Shown piece after piece: positions 1-6,411 of a stretch of DNA of 30,226 nucleotides (position 1 is its first letter; each line of letters starts with the position of its first letter). The notes under the pieces were generated by a model that saw only the letters and a program-made list of their open reading frames with translations, was not told where the DNA came from and did no database searches. The position numbers were made by a program, and so were the translations under genes. This DNA comes from an uncultured Eubacteriales bacterium (GTDB lineage Bacteria; Bacillota; Clostridia; Oscillospirales; Oscillospiraceae), in the NCBI GenBank assembly GCA_900549705.1, contig URPI01000004.1:1-30226 (forward strand). The letters are read 5' to 3'.

Positions 1-4
1 GCTG

Positions 5-430
5 GTGAAAGAGGTTTACAATATTGAGGAAATCAAGCCCACCCAGCAAATCATGATGCAGTTGTACCCCGAAATCTATTCCTGCGTGGGCTGCAACGCC
101 TGCACCAAGGCTTGCACCCAGGGGCTGAATGTGATGCAGTACATTGCCTACGCCCAGCGCGGAGAGTACGAAAAATGTGCAGAGGCATCCTTTGACTGCG
201 TGATGTGCGGTGTTTGCTCCTCCCGCTGCCCCGCTGGAATTTCCCATCCCCAGGTTGCTATGCTGGCTCGCCGTCTGAACGGCAGGTATCTGGCACCCCA
301 CTGTGAGCACCTGGATGTCCGGGTGCAGGAGATTCAGGACGGAAAATACGAAAAGCTCATTGAAGACCTGATGGGAAAGCCCCTTGCAGAGATCCAGGAG
401 CTTTATAACAATCGCGACATTGAAAAGTGA
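5..430 (+). CDS. 4Fe-4S dicluster protein, HdrC/FrdB-like (5' end probably outside window)
   Basis: This is a small soluble electron-transfer protein expected to bind two [4Fe-4S] clusters. Two CX2CX2CX3C motifs are visible, at residues 27-37 and 65-75 (the second followed by Pro), in the alpha-helical ferredoxin arrangement of heterodisulfide reductase subunit C and of the C-terminal half of fumarate reductase iron-sulfur subunits. The first in-window start is a GTG at position 5; no ribosome site can be seen before it and the frame is open to the window edge, so the true start may lie upstream. It ends 13 bases before the start of the FrdA-like flavoprotein, so the two are almost certainly co-transcribed and probably form one complex in which this subunit passes electrons to or from the FAD. 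The physiological partner (thiol, ferredoxin or quinone) cannot be told from the sequence. Confidence 0.85.
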   Translation: MKEVYNIEEIKPTQQIMMQLYPEIYSCVGCNACTKACTQGLNVMQYIAYAQRGEYEKCAEASFDCVMCGVCSSRCPAGISHPQVAMLARRLNGRYLAPHCEHLDVRVQEIQDGKYEKLIEDLMGKPLAEIQELYNNRDIEK

Positions 431-443
431 GGAGGGAACCGCA

Positions 444-2054
444 ATGTATCAGGATGCAAATATGATCGCATCCATCCGCAAGGTGGAGGCTGCACGGGAA
501 GCGAATATGAAGCTGGATCCCCGGCGAATGACCGCAGAGGAAAAGGACATTTTGCTAAAGACCTTCCACCCCGACTACCGGGAAGACCAGTTTGTGGCGT
601 TGCGGATGGGTCCCAATAGGGGGGAAAAGGTTCCCAAAGAGCTGGCAGCCCTGCTGGAGGGCAAACCCCGGCTGGAGGGCTTCACGGTGAATCTGGAATG
701 CCCGGATTACGAGACGGATGTGCTCATCATCGGCGGTGGCGGCGCGGGATGCTCCGCTGCCATTGAAGCAGATGAAAACGGAGCCAAGGTGATGGTTGTC
801 ACCAAACTCCGGGTGGGCGATGCCAATACCATGATGGCTGAGGGAGGCATACAGGCGGCGGATAAAGCAAACGATTCTCCCGCGCAGCATTTTTTGGATG
901 CCTACGGCGGCGGTCATTTTGCAGCGCAAAAGGATTTGTTGTATAAGCTTGTAACCGAAGCACCGGAGGCTATTCAGTGGCTCAGCAGTTTAGGGGTGGA
1001 GTTTGACAAGGCTCCTGATGGCACTATGATTACAACTCACGGCGGTGGCACATCCCGGAAGCGGATGCACGCGGCAAAGGACTACTCCGGCGCGGAAATT
1101 ATGCGCACCCTGCGGGATGAGGTGCTTAACAGGAATGTTCAGATTCTGGACTATACCGCGGCTATTGAGCTTATCAAGGACGATAGCGGCTGCTGCGCCG
1201 GTGCAGTCCTTATGAACATGGAAACCAAGGAGCTGATGGTTGCCAAGGCAAAGACGGTTATCTTGGCGACCGGCGGCGCGGGACGCCTGCACTACCAGGG
1301 ATTCCCTACCTCCAATCACTATGGCGCCACGGCGGATGGCCTGATTTTGGCGTATCGCGCCGGTGCCCGTCTGCTGTACCCGGACACGCTGCAGTATCAT
1401 CCCACTGGCGCAGCTTTCCCTGCGCAGATTTACGGAGCCTTGGTGACGGAAAAGGTTCGCTCCATTGGAGCCATGCTTGTCAATGCCAACGGAGAAGCCT
1501 TCATGAATCCGCTGGAAACCCGGGATGTTTCCGCGGCCTCCATTATCCGGGAATGCACCCAGCGAGGTAACGGAGTGAAAACGCCGGAGGGCTATGCCGT
1601 TTGGCTGGATACGCCAATGATTGAGGCCAAGCATGGAGCCGGTACGATTGAAAAGCGGATTCCTGCCATGATGCGGATGTTTGCCAAACACGGAATTGAT
1701 ATCCGTAAAGAGCCCATCCTGGTTTATCCCACCCTGCATTATCAAAACGGCGGCTTGAAGATTTCTGCCAACGGGCAAACGGATATTAAAAACCTGTACG
1801 CTGCGGGTGAGGTGGTTGGCGGTATTCATGGCCGTAATCGCCTGATGGGCAACAGCCTCCTGGACATCATCGTCTTTGGCCGCAATGCAGGAAAAGAGGC
1901 ATCGGAGAAAGCCAAAACCGTCAAGGTGGGTGTGTTGACGCTGGAGCACCTGAACACCTACCATACCATCCATGCAGAGGCTGCCCCGGACAGTGAAACG
2001 CTATCCCCCCAGCTGCTCCCGGACTATACCCGGAAGGAAAACCGAGGCGTGTAA
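444..2054 (+). CDS. FAD-binding fumarate reductase/succinate dehydrogenase-type flavoprotein
   Basis: A 536-residue flavoprotein of the FrdA/SdhA/NadB family, probably a cytoplasmic fumarate reductase or related 2-enoate/2-hydroxy-acid oxidoreductase subunit. A Rossmann GGGGAG dinucleotide motif sits at about residues 97-102, unusually late because of a roughly 90-residue N-terminal extension. Counterparts of FrdA active-site residues are present: His319 in YHPTG, Arg360 in the TRDVS motif, His432 in LHYQNGG and Arg466 in NRLMGNSLLD. The protein ends about 70 residues after NSLLD, so the large C-terminal helical domain of classical FrdA is mostly missing. The start was chosen at the ATG at 444 because GGAGGG at 431-436 lies correctly upstream; an earlier in-frame start would overlap the preceding Fe-S gene. 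It follows that gene by 13 bases, suggesting a two-subunit enzyme. Substrate is inferred, not proven. Confidence 0.87.
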   Translation: MYQDANMIASIRKVEAAREANMKLDPRRMTAEEKDILLKTFHPDYREDQFVALRMGPNRGEKVPKELAALLEGKPRLEGFTVNLECPDYETDVLIIGGGGAGCSAAIEADENGAKVMVVTKLRVGDANTMMAEGGIQAADKANDSPAQHFLDAYGGGHFAAQKDLLYKLVTEAPEAIQWLSSLGVEFDKAPDGTMITTHGGGTSRKRMHAAKDYSGAEIMRTLRDEVLNRNVQILDYTAAIELIKDDSGCCAGAVLMNMETKELMVAKAKTVILATGGAGRLHYQGFPTSNHYGATADGLILAYRAGARLLYPDTLQYHPTGAAFPAQIYGALVTEKVRSIGAMLVNANGEAFMNPLETRDVSAASIIRECTQRGNGVKTPEGYAVWLDTPMIEAKHGAGTIEKRIPAMMRMFAKHGIDIRKEPILVYPTLHYQNGGLKISANGQTDIKNLYAAGEVVGGIHGRNRLMGNSLLDIIVFGRNAGKEASEKAKTVKVGVLTLEHLNTYHTIHAEAAPDSETLSPQLLPDYTRKENRGV

Positions 2055-2409
2055 TATACGCAATAAGAAGCACCCGGTTTGCGAACCGATGGGAGCAATC
2101 GTCTTATGCGACACAGGGTATATAAAAAAGAGCGTAATGACAGGATTTCAAAAAATGCAGATATACTAGCGGTTCGCTGGCAGTTGGCAGCAGATGTCTT
2201 CTTTTGCTGTATAAGGAATCCCTTTCTTTCCGACAAACAGGTTTACTGCTGCTTTATTGGTTACGCAGCAACAGCAGAATCTAAGTGAAAACAAAATGGA
2301 TGCCTCCCTCTAAATTCAGGGAAGCATCCATGATGTGAAACCTATTGTTCAATTAAAATAACGGTGTCCAGAAAACTGGGTACATATCAGTTTTGGCAGT
2401 GGGTGAATT
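2055..2409. other. Intergenic region between convergent genes, no convincing gene
   Basis: These 355 bases separate the end of the rightward flavoprotein gene from the end of the leftward acetyltransferase gene. A short perfect hairpin (CGGTT, loop TGCG, AACCG, 2075-2088) lies 20 bases after the flavoprotein stop but has no T-tract, so it is at best a weak terminator. The strong hairpin at 2297-2330 is listed separately. Short open frames here lack ribosome sites and familiar protein features, and I do not call them genes. Confidence 0.6.
2287..2330 (-). terminator. Rho-independent terminator for the GNAT operon
   Basis: A 13-base stem with one mismatch (arms 2297-2309 and 2318-2330, 8-base loop) is followed on the minus strand by a T-rich run (TTTTGTTTTC, 2287-2296). 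It lies about 80 bases past the stop codon of the leftward acetyltransferase. On the plus strand there is no T-tract, so it should act mainly leftward. Confidence 0.75.
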
Positions 2410-2940
2410 TTATAGCTTGATTTCGCAGTAGTGGCAGGTATGAATCTGCCCCCGGTATTCCTCGGTGTCGGTATAGTCGACGGGTTCCATTCCGCAGTGG
2501 AGCATAACCTGGCGACTGGCGATGTTTTCCTGGAAGTAGCCTGCTGTTACCTTGTGGAAGCCCATTTTTTTCAGCTCGTGAAGCACCGCTTTAACCGCCT
2601 CGGTGGCATAGCCCTTGCCCTGATGATTCGGATGAATCACATAGCCAATCTCGATGGAATCTCCGTCAATGCCGCAGTCGTTGATAAATCCAATCAGCGT
2701 ATTGCCGAGGTAAATGCCGTATTCCAGATGCCGGGTGTCGGCGAGACTGCTGAAGGAGATTAGCTTTTGCACCAGCACCGCAACCTGTGCTTTCGTTTCA
2801 AAATCCGGCACCATAAAGGTCTTGGTGATTTCTTTGTTTTGCAGGAGCTTTGCAAGGGCGTGGACGTCCTCCTGGGCATAGGGCTTTAGGGTAAGGCGCT
2901 TGGTGCGGATGGCTGCTTTTTTGCGAATTGATAAGTCCAT
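2410..2940 (-). CDS. GNAT family N-acetyltransferase (RimJ/RimL type)
   Basis: A 176-residue acetyltransferase expected to move an acetyl group from acetyl-CoA to an amine, either a protein N-terminus or a small molecule. The RTKRLTLKP opening is typical of the RimJ/RimL (Acetyltransf_3) branch. The acetyl-CoA pyrophosphate loop is clear in HPNHQGKGYATEAV, preceded by the IEIGYVI beta strand, and the C-terminal half has the usual N-x-A-S-R-x-V/M pattern. The ATG at 2938-2940 is chosen because GGGAGGA stands just upstream; a longer in-frame reading would run into the upstream gene. The gene starts 47 bases after the PriA-like gene and likely shares its transcript. Its substrate is unknown. Confidence 0.88.
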   Translation of the reverse strand: MDLSIRKKAAIRTKRLTLKPYAQEDVHALAKLLQNKEITKTFMVPDFETKAQVAVLVQKLISFSSLADTRHLEYGIYLGNTLIGFINDCGIDGDSIEIGYVIHPNHQGKGYATEAVKAVLHELKKMGFHKVTAGYFQENIASRQVMLHCGMEPVDYTDTEEYRGQIHTCHYCEIKL

Positions 2941-2987
2941 GATTCTGTCCTCCCAATTGCGGTTTTGCCGCCAATGCGGAAAAGTTG

Positions 2988-3587
2988 TCATTGCGCATTT
3001 TGACATCTGTATTCGTCCGCCACAGCTTGCGGGGCTTTTCCTTCGATGTATTTCATTTTCCAGAGCGGGATGGGCAGCTTCCAGTATTCATCACACACAA
3101 TCCCTTTCACAATTCCAAAAATGATATTATTTTCCTGCCCGAAGGGGATGGAAACAATGTCTCCTACTGCATAGACCTGGCTGCCCAGATAATAAAACGC
3201 ACCTTGCAGCGTGGGAATATACACGCTGTAGTAGGTCATCTGCGTAGGGGTTTCTTCCTTTGGCACTGGGAGAAGGGAGCGAGCATAGTCTGCCGTGCGG
3301 ACAGCATCCTCAATTTTCAGTCGCTGGGATGGGCTTGCAAAGGGGGATAGGGGAGTGAGCTGACTGGTACACATTTGAAGCTGCGACAACAGCATGGGTG
3401 TCTGTGCGGCGCTGCTGCCTGCCTTGATTTTTTCGGTGATGCGGATGACATTTTGATGCTCTCTGTAAATCCGCTGTGCGGTTAGATGGTTTAGCGCATA
3501 CAAGCCCATACGCCCTTGCTCACATTTCAGCGCTTGCTGCCATTCTGCCCGGTGGAACAATCGTCTGCACAAATACTGAAAACACAT
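2988..3587 (-). CDS. Small protein with a PriA 3'BD-like C-terminal domain
   Basis: About 199 residues. The C-terminal third (VYIPTLQGAFYYLG, then VGDIVSIPFGQ and FGIVKGI) follows the pattern of the N-terminal 3' DNA-end-binding beta-barrel of the replication restart helicase PriA (V-x-P, F-x-Y, G-x-x-V-x-V-P-F-G, G-I-V). No helicase domain follows. The N-terminal two thirds look helical and are not recognised. The start is uncertain: ATG at 3585-3587 with GGTGG upstream is preferred because a longer reading would run through the tRNA gene; ATG at 3512 is an alternative. The tRNA-Ser terminator ends only about 12 bases upstream, so expression probably depends on read-through from the tRNA promoter. 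A role in replication-fork or single-strand-end binding is inference only. Confidence 0.65.
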   Translation of the reverse strand: MCFQYLCRRLFHRAEWQQALKCEQGRMGLYALNHLTAQRIYREHQNVIRITEKIKAGSSAAQTPMLLSQLQMCTSQLTPLSPFASPSQRLKIEDAVRTADYARSLLPVPKEETPTQMTYYSVYIPTLQGAFYYLGSQVYAVGDIVSIPFGQENNIIFGIVKGIVCDEYWKLPIPLWKMKYIEGKAPQAVADEYRCQNAQ

Positions 3588-3598
3588 ATAACCACCAT

Positions 3599-3630
3599 AA
3601 AAAAGTGCGCCGCAATGTAAATTGCGGCGC
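3599..3630 (-). terminator. Terminator downstream of tRNA-Ser
   Basis: A perfect 10-bp GC-rich stem (GCGCCGCAAT 3607-3616, loop GTAA, ATTGCGGCGC 3621-3630) is followed on the minus strand by six T (A-run 3599-3604 on the plus strand). It begins 5 bases past the tRNA CCA end, so it is a textbook intrinsic terminator for the tRNA transcript. Confidence 0.9.
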
Positions 3631-3634
3631 ATAC

Positions 3635-3723
3635 TGGCGGAGAGAGTGGGATTCGAACCCACGGTACGTTGCCGTATCACCAGTTTTCAAGACTGGCTCC
3701 TTAAACCGCTCGGACATCTCTCC
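3635..3723 (-). tRNA. tRNA-Ser (UGA anticodon)
   Basis: The minus strand folds as a class II tRNA: acceptor 5' strand GGAGAGA (3717-3723) pairs with TCTCTCC, followed by discriminator G and an encoded CCA (3635-3637). The anticodon stem CCAGT/ACTGG encloses the loop CTTGAAA, giving anticodon TGA, which reads UCA serine codons. The long variable arm expected of tRNA-Ser and a GGGTTCGAATCCC T-arm are both present. It is 89 nt including CCA. Confidence 0.97.
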
Positions 3724-3733
3724 ATGCCGCTTA

Positions 3734-3762
3734 ACTATACCATTTCCGTTGGATAAAGTCAA
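3734..3762 (-). promoter_or_regulatory. Sigma-A promoter of tRNA-Ser
   Basis: On the minus strand TTGACT (3757-3762) and TATAGT (3734-3739) are separated by 17 bases. Transcription should start near 3727, only a few bases before the mature tRNA 5' end at 3723. This is a near-consensus housekeeping promoter. Confidence 0.85.
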
Positions 3763-3880
3763 GTGCTGAATAGACTGCTAAAATGTTTAATAGAAGCAGC
3801 AGTCAATTCTACGTACCTTCAGTATAAAGCAGACAAAGAGAAAAAGCAAGTCCGAAGGAACAGAAACGCCGGTGTCAGCA

Positions 3881-3886
3881 TATAAT
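3881..3886 (+). promoter_or_regulatory. Possible -10 element for the 26-residue ORF
   Basis: A perfect TATAAT lies about 30 bases before the ATG at 3916. I see no good -35 hexamer at 17 bases, so this is a partial promoter match only. It supports, but does not prove, rightward transcription of the small ORF. Confidence 0.35.
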
Positions 3887-3915
3887 TTCCAATGTGAATT
3901 TTTGGAGGCGATAGA

Positions 3916-3996
3916 ATGAACGGCACCGCAGTATCGGAGCAAGATATTGACGACCTGATTTTCGGCGAGGAGGATGGGGGCGAGAGCCAGCGCTGA
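3916..3996 (+). CDS. Candidate small acidic peptide, 26 residues
   Basis: A short reading frame beginning ATG at 3916 with a strong GGAGG (3904-3908) seven bases upstream and a TATAAT about 30 bases upstream. It encodes 26 residues, rich in Asp and Glu, with the core SEQDIDDLIFGEED. There is no signal peptide, Cys or membrane segment. It ends 4 bases before the end of the oppositely oriented 181-residue gene, so the two genes are tightly convergent. The DIDDLI core loosely recalls the EIDALL motif at the N-termini of FliM/FliN proteins and acidic tails elsewhere in this window; that may be chance. It could be a real small protein, a remnant of a longer gene, or a fortuitous frame. Confidence 0.4.
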   Translation: MNGTAVSEQDIDDLIFGEEDGGESQR

Positions 3997-4000
3997 TTGC

Positions 4001-4546
4001 TTATCTGCTTTGCAGAATGTCCAGAAGATGATCCAGCAGAAAGCGCTGAGCGGCGGGAGCGTAATCCACGCTTTCATAGCTTCCGTACTGCCCCTGAACG
4101 GTGTGGACGCTTATTCCGATGGATTCTCCCATGGGCGTGGGGAGCCGCTGGAATTTTCCGTCGGGGCGCTCCCGCTTCTCGATAAAGCCCTTTTCCAGCA
4201 GCCAATCGGTCATCACGGTGGCACGCAGGGGAATCCGCTGGGGATCATCGACGGCATCGGTGATGAGCTTTGCCAGTTGGGAAATCCGCAGCGGCTCCTG
4301 CGCAGGAGAGATGCGCTGCAATTCTTCAGGGGTGATGTAGAAGGGAACAGGGGCACCGCTGACGACCTTTCCACCGTTGGCGATAACCTGCTCTAAAACG
4401 CCGGATACATAGCGAAAGCATTTCTCCAGCCGCACGTTATTAAGAACCGAATCGTTGGGGACTGGTTGACCGGAAATGGGATCAATCCCTTGGGAGAGAC
4501 TGTCCAGGTAGCTTTTGGCGTGCTTCATGATGTCTAATTCTGTCAT
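4001..4546 (-). CDS. Conserved-looking hypothetical protein, possible winged helix
   Basis: A 181-residue soluble protein that I do not recognise by name. The N-terminal part (KSYLDSLSQGIDPISGQPVP, then DSVLNNVRLEKCFRYVSGVL) looks like a conserved helical domain. Around residues 85-140 the order of helices followed by WLLEKGFIEKRERPDGKFQRLPT, with a turn between two strand-like segments, suggests a winged-helix fold, so DNA or protein binding is possible. No signal peptide or membrane segment. The ATG at 4546 has GGAGA about 10 bases upstream and its own promoter (4580-4608). It stands alone, divergent from prfB. Function unassigned. Confidence 0.75.
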   Translation of the reverse strand: MTELDIMKHAKSYLDSLSQGIDPISGQPVPNDSVLNNVRLEKCFRYVSGVLEQVIANGGKVVSGAPVPFYITPEELQRISPAQEPLRISQLAKLITDAVDDPQRIPLRATVMTDWLLEKGFIEKRERPDGKFQRLPTPMGESIGISVHTVQGQYGSYESVDYAPAAQRFLLDHLLDILQSR

Positions 4547-4579
4547 GGAAAGATTCTCCGTTCTTGGATGGTTTTTTAT

Positions 4580-4608
4580 AGTGTATCATATTGCGCCCAT
4601 TCCTGCAA
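4580..4608 (-). promoter_or_regulatory. Promoter of the 181-residue hypothetical gene
   Basis: On the minus strand TTGCAG (4603-4608) and TACACT (4580-4585) are separated by 17 bases, and a TG dinucleotide one base before the -10 makes it an extended -10 promoter. It is divergent from the prfB promoter about 70 bases away. Confidence 0.6.
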
Positions 4609-4677
4609 TCGGAAATGTGGAAGCGGACGAAAAGCAATAAAACAAGCAAATTTCCCACAAAAATTAAAATTCGGGTC

Positions 4678-4706
4678 TTTACAGATAAACAGAAGTCGGT
4701 TATAAT
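4678..4706 (+). promoter_or_regulatory. Sigma-A promoter of prfB
   Basis: TTTACA (4678-4683), a 17-base spacer and a perfect TATAAT (4701-4706) precede the prfB start at 4743. The predicted leader is about 30 bases, too short for elaborate attenuation. Confidence 0.85.
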
Positions 4707-4742
4707 AAGCAAAACTATGCTAATATGAAGTGAGAGATTGCA

Positions 4743-5870
4743 ATGAATATCGCATTTGATACCTATAAGCAGAAGCTCAACGACTGCCGCCCGGCGCTGG
4801 ACGGTCTGGCCGATTCCCTGAACATTGAGGGAATGCGTAGTGAGCTGGAGCGGCTGCATGCCATGCAAGAGGCTCCTGGCTTTTGGGATGACCCTGAAAA
4901 GAGCCAGAAGGTGGCTGTCAAAACACGACAGACGGAAACGAAGATTGCCCGCTATGAAAAAATGCTCACCGATTGGGATGACCTCATGACCATCTGCGAA
5001 ATGGCAGCGGAGGAAGATGACGATTCCATGCTGGAGGAGCTGCAAACCGGCTTCGAGACGCTGACCGAGGAAATGGAGACCTGCCGGTTGGAGACGCTGC
5101 TCACCGGTCACTATGATAAGAATAACGCCCTGATGAGCTTCCATGCCGGTGCAGGCGGAACCGAGGCGCAGGACTGGTGCCAGATGCTCTACCGGATGTA
5201 TACCCGCTGGGCAGAGCGCCATGGCTTCACTTATAAAATCCTGGATTACCTGGAGGGCGATGAGGCGGGCCTCAAGTCTGCCGATATTATGATTGAAGGC
5301 GAGAATGCCTATGGCTTCCTGAAAGGGGAGAATGGTGTCCACCGGTTGGTGCGTATCTCTCCCTTTGATGCCAATGCCCGCCGCCAGACTTCCTTCTCTG
5401 CCATTGAGGTAATCCCCGACATTGAGGATGAGAGCCAGGATGTGGAAATCCGCCCTGAGGACTATGAAATGCAGGTTTACCGCTCCTCCGGTGCCGGCGG
5501 TCAGCACATCAACAAGACTTCTTCTGCCGTTCGCCTGATTCACAAGGCAACTGGCATCGTGGTGTCCTGTCAGACGGAGCGCAGCCAGTTCCAGAACAAG
5601 GAAACCTGCTTGCGGATGCTGCGCAGTAAGCTGGTGGAAATCAAAGAGCGGGAGCATCTGGACAAGATTTCTGATATCAAGGGCGTTCAGCAGAAGATTG
5701 AGTGGGGCAGCCAGATTCGCAATTACGTCTTTATGCCCTATACCTTGGTGAAGGATACCCGCACCGGCTGTGAGACCTCCAATGTCAACGCTGTGATGGA
5801 TGGCGCACTTGACCCCTTTATCGAGAGCTATCTGAATTGTCTGGCCACGGGCAACTGGGTGCAGAAATAA
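4743..5870 (+). CDS. prfB: Peptide chain release factor 2
   Basis: A 375-residue class I release factor that recognises UGA and UAA stop codons in the ribosomal A site and triggers peptidyl-tRNA hydrolysis. The RF2 specificity tripeptide SPF is at residues 206-208, and the catalytic GGQ is at 252-254 within SSGAGGQHINKTSSAVR. The length matches the family. Most bacterial prfB genes need a programmed +1 frameshift at an in-frame UGA near codon 25; here the frame is open from the ATG at 4743, so that autoregulatory device is absent. The start is supported by GAGAG upstream and by the promoter 37 bases before it. secG follows with its own promoter. Confidence 0.97.
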   Translation: MNIAFDTYKQKLNDCRPALDGLADSLNIEGMRSELERLHAMQEAPGFWDDPEKSQKVAVKTRQTETKIARYEKMLTDWDDLMTICEMAAEEDDDSMLEELQTGFETLTEEMETCRLETLLTGHYDKNNALMSFHAGAGGTEAQDWCQMLYRMYTRWAERHGFTYKILDYLEGDEAGLKSADIMIEGENAYGFLKGENGVHRLVRISPFDANARRQTSFSAIEVIPDIEDESQDVEIRPEDYEMQVYRSSGAGGQHINKTSSAVRLIHKATGIVVSCQTERSQFQNKETCLRMLRSKLVEIKEREHLDKISDIKGVQQKIEWGSQIRNYVFMPYTLVKDTRTGCETSNVNAVMDGALDPFIESYLNCLATGNWVQK

Positions 5871-5902
5871 TTGACTATTTTGCCCCAGTAGAGTTTTTTC
5901 GG

Positions 5903-5977
5903 GAAATCGGCAAAAACGCTTGCTTTTTTTTCGGCGCTGTGTTATACTGGATGTTGCAAATGTGGTTTGCCGATTTC
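5903..5977. repeat. 12-bp perfect inverted repeat flanking the secG promoter
   Basis: GAAATCGGCAAA (5903-5914) recurs as its exact reverse complement TTTGCCGATTTC (5966-5977). The left arm lies just upstream of the -35 box and the right arm in the early leader, so the pair brackets the promoter. The right arm can also form its own hairpin (TGCCGA/TCGGCA, 5969-5982). It could be paired operator sites or a leader structure. Confidence 0.6.
5920..5948 (+). promoter_or_regulatory. Promoter of secG
   Basis: TTGCTT (5920-5925), 17-base spacer, TATACT (5943-5948). The predicted start near 5955 gives a leader of about 78 bases containing the right arm of the inverted repeat. Confidence 0.75.
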
Positions 5978-6032
5978 GGCAGACCGTATCATGTTCGCTG
6001 TCCGCGAATGGGGCGGAGGGAGGTTTGGTTAT

Positions 6033-6260
6033 ATGAGAACTTTTCTGATTATTCTGGAGACTCTGGCAAGCTTGGCTTTGACTGTTGTTGTGCTGATGCA
6101 GTCCGGTAAGGAAGCAGGTCTGTCCGGCGCTCTGTCCGGTTCCTCTGACTCCTATCTCAGCAAGAACAAGAAGGGCGGTCTCGACCAGGTTTTGGCTACT
6201 TCCACCAAGTGGATTGCCATTGTTTGGGTTGTGCTGACTCTGGTTCTGAGTTTGGTGTAA
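6033..6260 (+). CDS. secG: Preprotein translocase subunit SecG
   Basis: A 75-residue membrane protein with two predicted transmembrane helices (about residues 3-21 and 55-74) joined by a glycine/serine-rich loop. The LMQSGKEAGLSGALSG segment is the family hallmark. SecG binds SecY and SecE in the cytoplasmic membrane and assists SecA-driven export. The start at 6033 is fixed by GGAGGGAGG at 6015-6023; longer frames starting upstream would include non-homologous sequence. It has its own promoter and is closed by a strong terminator, so it is probably a single-gene unit. Confidence 0.95.
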   Translation: MRTFLIILETLASLALTVVVLMQSGKEAGLSGALSGSSDSYLSKNKKGGLDQVLATSTKWIAIVWVVLTLVLSLV

Positions 6261-6281
6261 TTCAGGATAAATTGAACATAT

Positions 6282-6311
6282 GGCCGCAGGGTTTTGCCCT
6301 GCGGTCTTTGC
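6282..6311 (+). terminator. Terminator after secG
   Basis: A perfect 8-bp stem CCGCAGGG/CCCTGCGG (6284-6291 and 6297-6304), extendable by two pairs at the base, is followed by a T-rich tail (TCTTTGCTATTTT). Confidence 0.85.
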
Positions 6312-6322
6312 TATTTTGCCCG

Positions 6323-6351
6323 ATGACTTTTCCGGGAACTGGTGTTATAAT
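6323..6351 (+). promoter_or_regulatory. Extended -10 promoter of pepD
   Basis: TGT followed by TATAAT (6346-6351) forms an extended -10; a weak -35 (ATGACT, 6323-6328) is at 17-base spacing. The pepD start lies about 60 bases downstream. Confidence 0.7.
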
Positions 6352-6411
6352 AAAATGGTAAATAAAATAGGAGTTACGCAGAGGTACACCATTTGAAAGG
6401 AGTACATTTTT

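Noticed and set aside
990..1973. Long minus-strand open frame over the flavoprotein gene
   Set aside because: Antisense shadow of a clear FrdA-family gene; no ribosome site and no domain pattern.
2079..2288. 69-codon plus-strand frame in the 2055-2409 gap
   Set aside because: No Shine-Dalgarno, no promoter and no recognisable protein features.
3635..3723. tRNA-Ser as an integration site of a mobile element
   Set aside because: No integrase gene and no repeated copy of the tRNA 3' end were seen in the window.
3787..4077. 96-codon minus-strand frame with a hydrophobic start
   Set aside because: Overlaps the 3' end of the 181-residue gene in a different frame and has no ribosome site.
5837..6109. 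90-codon frame covering the secG promoter region
   Set aside because: Starts inside prfB and overlaps secG in another frame; composition unlike a real protein.
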